Source of the DNA: Rhinopomastus cyanomelas
Lineage: Eukaryota; Chordata; Aves; Bucerotiformes; Rhinopomastidae
Direction of reading: 5' to 3'
Assembly (NCBI GenBank): GCA_013400115.1
Contig: VXBP01003618.1
Location: 1-64,000, forward strand
Length of the DNA stretch: 64,000 bases
Part shown: in pieces, positions 59,071-64,000 of the stretch
Layout: each line of letters starts with the position of its first letter
Position numbering within the stretch: position 1 is the first letter of the stretch
The notes under the pieces: model-generated
What the model was told of the DNA's origin: nothing
What the model saw: the letters and a program-made list of their open reading frames with translations, nothing else
Database searches by the model: none
Translations under genes and position numbers: made by a program

Positions 59071-59775
59071 CAGTAGCCCACGAAGACGAGTGAGAAAAGG
59101 AGGGATGTGTGGAGCCCTTTGGGGTCTGGATGTCCCAGGGACAGTGTGGCTGTGGCTGGCTGCCGTAGGGAGGGGAAGGCTGTCAGCTCAGAGCTGTCCT
59201 GAGCATTATTAGCAGCATTTCGGTGTCTGGAGCGTTACACCCATGTAGAACCCTGCCAAGGTTCTGCTGCTGCTGCCCATCTGGCACATGAGGAGTTCCA
59301 TCTGCCAGCAGTGAGTGCAGCCTTGTTCTCACAGAGGTCTCTGTGCTTCCTCTGGACCAGCAAGCTCTAGGTGCTCCAGCCCCATGATTTGCTTTGCACA
59401 GCCTTGGGAGGCAAGCTGAGGCTTGAACTCAGAGTCTGCTGCTCTTTGATCCAAGAACAGCTTGAAAGGAAAGGCCCAGCACTGGAGCAATTCCCAAGGA
59501 CTTGGCAACGGAAGGAATTGCTGTCTGCAGACAATGGAGCCTAATAAATTGCTCCTGAAGACAAGAGCTGTTTGCTGGGGCTTTCTGGGAGTGTGTGGTA
59601 GAGACCTGTGAGAGTGCAGGACCCCAAATCTTAACCCCTGTAGTGCCTTCCGTGGCCTTGGGACGGAGCGCAAGCCGTGGTCTTCTCTGAAGACACGTGT
59701 GTGGTTGAATTTCACACAGCTCCTGTCTTTCCCACAGAACGTGGCTGTAGATCAGTCCTCTTTTGGGGAGTGATG

Positions 59776-60415
59776 TCACAGAATCTTTAGGGATTGGAAG
59801 GGACCTCGAAAGATCATCCAGTCCAATCCCCCTGACACAGCAGGATCACCTAGACCAAGTCACACAGGAACACATCCAGGCAGGTCTTAAACATCTCCAG
59901 AGAAGGAGACTCCATAAGCCCATGGGCAGCCCCTTCCAGGGCTCTGTCACCCTCACTGGGAAGAAGGTCCTTCTCAGACTGATGTGGAACCTCCTCTGTT
60001 CCAGCTCACACCCATTGCCCCATGTCCCATCACTAGAGGACACTGAGAAGAGCCTGGCTCCATCCTCCTGACACCCACCCTTCACATATTTATAGACACT
60101 AATGAGGTCACCCCTCAGTCTCCTCCAAGCTCAAGAGACCCAGCTCCCTCAGCCTCTCCTCATAAGGGAGATGCTCCACTTCCTTCATCATCTTCGTTGC
60201 TCTAACCTGGACCCCCTCCAGCGGCTCCACATCCCTCTTGAACTGAGGAGCCCACAACTGGACACAGCACTCCAGATGTGGTCTCACCAGAGCAGAGTAG
60301 AGGGGGAGAAGAACCAGTCTTGATCTGCTAACCACCCCCTTTCTGATCCACCCCAGGATGCTGTTGGCTCTCTTGGACACAAGAGCACCCTGCTGGCTCA
60401 TGGTCATCCATGTCC
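59776..60415 (-). repeat. CR1 LINE fragment, about 640 bp
   Basis: A common-type young copy from tail to the ORF2 end, with a small gap near 60120. Confidence 0.92.
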
Positions 60416-61061
60416 ATCCCGCGTTAAGTTTCTGTAGGACATGGGACCTACGCGTGAGCTGCTTAGTCTGTGCTTCCGCAGTTTGATGCTCTTTATCTTC
60501 GAGGGCTTCCTTTCTTCTGGCCATTAGCTTTGCTCCTGGGTTTGCAGGAGACCAGCTGTGAGACAGTTGTTCTTCAGAGCTGTGACCTGGGCTGTTGGTT
60601 GTGTTTGGGATCAGCAGCAGCTTGCATTCTGCTTGAGGCTCCACTTAGCCTTCCCTGCCTTGCCGTGGGTCTGCTGAGCTGGGAGCGAATGCCACAGAGA
60701 GTCCAGGGGGTGTTAGCTCATTGAGACATTCCTTTTCTCCTGGTGGTTCCTCATCAAAGAGGAACAGCCTGTATTGCTGCTGCTTTGATTGCAGAGCCTT
60801 TGTCTCCTCAGTGGGCTGAGCAATAGCAGTGGAACGTCCTGGTGCGGATGTGGTAGGGTGGTGACAGGTCTGCAGTGGACTCCCAGCTGGTGAAAAGCTA
60901 TTGCTGCCACTTCGCTGAGGTTTGTTAATTAGGTGACACAGAATTGGCCACTTGGTAGGAAGAGGCAGAAGTGCCTCCTTATCCTGTTTTATTTCAGTCT
61001 GCTGCTGGGGGTGGGCTTGGACCAGTCTTCTTGTCCACCTCAAGTTAGTGATGGGGGCTAG
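60416..61061. other. Unique intronic sequence, nothing recognised
   Basis: 650 bp between CR1 copies; no exon or RNA supported. Confidence 0.4.
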
Positions 61062-61490
61062 AGCATCACAAAGCATTAGGGATTGGAAGGGACCTCAAAG
61101 GATCATCCAGTCCAGCCCCTCTGCCACAGCAGGATCTAGGAGATCAAGTCACACAGGAACACATCCAGGTGGGTTTTAAATGTCTCCAGAGAAGGAGACT
61201 CCACAACCCCCCCTGGGCAGCCTTTCCCCATGCTCCATCACCCTCACTGTGATAGTCCCTTCTCATAGTGCTATGAGTCATAGAATCATTAGGGATTGGA
61301 AGGGACCCCAAAAGATCATCCAGTCCAATCCCCCTGCCACAGCAGGATCATCTGACTGGAGAAGTTATGGAATCAGAATCACTCAGGGTGGGAAGGGACC
61401 ACCTGATCATCCAGTTCCAATCCCCCCACCCTAGACCAGGCTGGTCAGAGCCCCATCCAGCCTGGCCTTAAACACCTCCAGGGATTCACT
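61062..61490 (-). repeat. CR1 array with composite junction
   Basis: 61062-61260 is a common-type copy. 61269-61350 is a second common tail. From 61352 the GACTGGAGAAGTTATGGAAT linker leads into another subfamily, ending near 61490. Confidence 0.9.
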
Positions 61491-63244
61491 TGCTGTCCCC
61501 TCTGCCTCCTCTCTGCAGCACAGTGCCCTGTGTGGTTGTTGCAAGGTACCAGGGTCTTGCCCAGGTGAGCTGCTGAGTTCTCTTGGCTGCTGCAGAGGGC
61601 TGTGCGGGTTTGGTTGTGAGCTCTGGCGTTGGAGCAGGAAGGTCCCCTGCTTTAGGAGGCCTGAGCAAAGGTTGGCCACCCATGTGCTTTGCTAGAACTC
61701 TTTAGGGGAACTGGTTTTTTTCACAGCCAGCTCCTTCCGTTGCATCCTGCTGTTGGTGGGTCTTCATTTTCTTTGTGTCTTTCAAAGTCAGTTGTCCCCC
61801 ATCCTCAGAGGGTGGGTTGCAGCTGCCTGCTGGTGGAGAAGAGGTGCAGGATGGCTCCCCGTTGCGGAGGAAGGATGCAGTTTCGGTTCCTCTGGGCGCC
61901 GTGGGTGAGTTGCAGCTCCTCTAATGTGTTCCAGATGCAGAGCATTAAAGGAGCTGCCTTGCACATCTGGCTGAGCTGGTCAAGGGTGAGGAGTTCTGAA
62001 GTGCCCCTGGACTGGAAAGTCTTCAGTTAATGCTCCTGGGAGCTGGCTGAAGAGTGGGGCAGGGCTACAAGCCACAGAAGCCCCACAGCCTGGGTTTGCT
62101 TTCCGAACCAGAAAACCTTCAGCTTGCACAAAGCCCTCTCCAATCCTGTTCCCAGGCTTTGTTTGGGATTACTCATACCCTTGCATCAGCTGTGGTGTCT
62201 CGGGAGGCTGGAAGCCCAGACTTTTCTGGCTACTGAGTGAGATGAACCCTTTCCTTTCCCCTTCCTGTCATCTGGCCAGAGTTCTTGCAGCCTGGCGAGG
62301 AGGCACCTAGGAGCCGGGCACTGGGCATGCCTGGGCATGGGTGGCTTGGGGTTGAGGGGAGCGTGGGGCTTACTACAGTGTGTTTACAGCTCTGCTGGCA
62401 ACACAGCCACGGCAAACACCTGCCAAGGCTGGCCGTCACCTCTGCTAGTCTGTGCCAGCTTCCTCTTCTCCACAGCTGCTGCTCACAGCAACTGCCATAG
62501 GGCAGGCAGGGGGCTGCCGGGCTGTGGCACGTGCTGCCATCAGCCAGCTAGCCTCTTCCTCACCAGGCAGCATGTGTAGGGCCTTGGTGCGGTGCAGGAG
62601 GTGCTCTGGGTCCTTTCACTGCCAGACCTGCCTAGACTGTGGTCAGCACCACAGACCCTCTAATTGTCTGCAGCCCCTCAATTTTCCCTTAAAAATGGCC
62701 GGTCCCCTGCGATTGCTGCAGAGCCCTCTGCTCCCTGGCCAGCTTATGGCATCGAAAACTCTCTCTGCAGAGCTTCAGGCAGCGGTGAGGAACTTCCTAG
62801 GGCTGCTTGCAAAGTTTGTCCTGGATGCATCTGCTGCCTTGCTCACCCTGAAATGCTCTGCATGTGCTCAGCCTCCTGTGGCCTTTGGAATGGGCGGGCT
62901 GCTGAGTCTGGGGATCACCCCAAGCCTGACAAATCGAGATGCACTTGGTAGACGTCGAGGCTGGTGGTCGTTTGAGTCTTTCCTGGGAGGCTGCTGTCTG
63001 CCTCCTTCAGTACATTCGCTTTGTGCAGGGGGATCTGACACCTCCATGATCGGAGCCTTCTCTCTGTTCTTGTGAGTCCAGCTCCCTCCCCGCAGATTAT
63101 TGTGGAGTGTGGGAGGGATACCCTGGGGGATCTTTTAGCTACCAGTTTGACTTCCTTGTACAATTCACTTAACCTTCATGTCTTGCCCAGCAGGAGGGTT
63201 TTGCTTGTTGATGGAATCTCCTCAGGATAAACCACTGCTGTGCT
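61491..63244. other. Unique intronic sequence, nothing recognised
   Basis: 1.75 kb with no CR1. A 207-codon plus-strand frame at 62452-63075 has a Cys/His cluster (CRRCSGSFHCQTCLDCGQHH) but no known domain spacing and no convincing splice sites. Confidence 0.4.
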
Positions 63245-63690
63245 TCATAGAATCATTAGGGATTGGAAGGGACCTCGAAAGATCATCCAGTCCAATCCCC
63301 CTGACACAGCAGGATCACCTAGACCAAGTCACACAGGAACACATCCAGGTGGGTCTTAAACATCTCCAGAGAAGGAGACTCCACAACTCCCTGGGCAGCC
63401 CCTTCCAGTGCTCTGTCACGGTCATGGAGAAGAAGTTCCTTCTGATATTGATGTGGAACCTCCTCTGTCCCAGGTCACACCCACTGCCCCTTGTCCCATC
63501 ACTAGATGCCACTGAGAAGAGCCTGGCTCCATCGTCTTGGCATCCACCCTGCACATATTTATAGACATTCATGAGGTCACCCCTCAGTCTCCTCTTCTCC
63601 AAGCTAAAGAGACCCAGCTCCCTCAGCCTCTCGTCATCTGAGATCTGCTCCACCTCCATACTCCTCGCTGCCCTACGCTGGACTCTCAAA
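63245..63690 (-). repeat. CR1 LINE fragment
   Basis: A common-type copy with a clean tail at 63245; its 5' truncation is near 63690. Confidence 0.92.
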
Positions 63691-63875
63691 TGTCTTGCTG
63701 CCCAGAGCTCTCTAGAAAAGCAGTCTGTAGCCACAGTTTGAAATGGTTTTAGGCCACAAACATGTGTTGAGGGTTTCTTTTCCTCCCAGCCAGGGGTGCC
63801 TTATGTCACGTGTGTTTGCTGAGAGCGGGTGTTTGCCAGGGCACACGTTTGGGACTGCTGCCTGGCGCTGGCTTT

Positions 63876-64000
63876 GCAGGACTGGCGAGACCACACCTGG
63901 AGTGTTGTGTCCAGTTGTGGGCCCTGCAGTTCAGGAGGGGTGTGGAGCTGCTGGAGAGAGTCCAGCATAGAGCAACGAGGATGATGAAGGAAGCGGAGCA
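63876..64000 (+). repeat. CR1 fragment running off the window
   Basis: Starts at CTGGCGAGACCACACCTGGA, in the 3' part of ORF2, and continues past the right edge. Confidence 0.9.

Noticed and set aside
62452..63075. 207-codon frame with a Cys/His cluster
   Set aside because: The spacing fits no known zinc-binding domain, and no acceptor or donor or homologous protein is apparent.

Overview
This is about 64 kb of a bird nuclear genome, probably a GC-rich, gene-dense (microchromosome-like) segment. The evidence is CpG-island promoters, intron-rich vertebrate genes with GT-AG junctions, and dozens of CR1 non-LTR retrotransposon fragments with the avian 3' tail (a GGATTGGACTAGATGATC-type core ending in ATTCTATG-like motifs). 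No other interspersed repeat class is common. Many CR1 copies are nearly identical, which suggests a lineage where CR1 was recently active; I cannot name the species.

Layout. (1) 371-2050, minus: the first coding exons of a giant atypical cullin of the CUL9/CUL7 type; the rest of the gene lies off the left edge. (2) 4199 to about 5930, minus: MRPL2, mitochondrial ribosomal protein uL2m, with a very short 3' UTR and an assembly fault in its 5' half. (3) 5933-16136: intergenic or 5'-UTR intron sequence with two GC-rich blocks and several CR1 fragments. (4) 16137-30923, plus: kinesin light chain 4 (KLC4). Fifteen coding exons sum to exactly 633 codons plus a stop, and one 6.4 kb intron holds unexplained open frames. 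(5) 31058-36135, plus: a SOUL/heme-binding-protein family gene of five exons and 244 codons, whose palindromic CRE lies about 135 bp after the KLC4 poly(A) signal. (6) About 38075, plus: a likely first coding exon in a strong CpG island. By position it could be PTK7, and its first intron would then fill the rest of the window. (7) 39-64 kb: no host exon recognised. CR1 makes up roughly a third here, against roughly a tenth before 39 kb.

The order cullin - MRPL2 - KLC4 - (PTK7) matches human 6p21.1, where MRPL2 and KLC4 lie between CUL7 and PTK7. The genes are unrelated housekeeping and trafficking genes (ubiquitin ligase, mitochondrial translation, microtubule motor adaptor, heme-binding fold) and form no pathway. 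The window shows no new multi-gene system. The most interesting material is in the repeats (composite CR1 tails shared by different CR1 bodies, a clean 33-bp inversion inside a CR1 tail, a U2 snRNA fragment head to head with a CR1, a 38-bp flank shared by two CR1 loci), in the unexplained frames inside KLC4, and in three single-N assembly joins that damage two genes.
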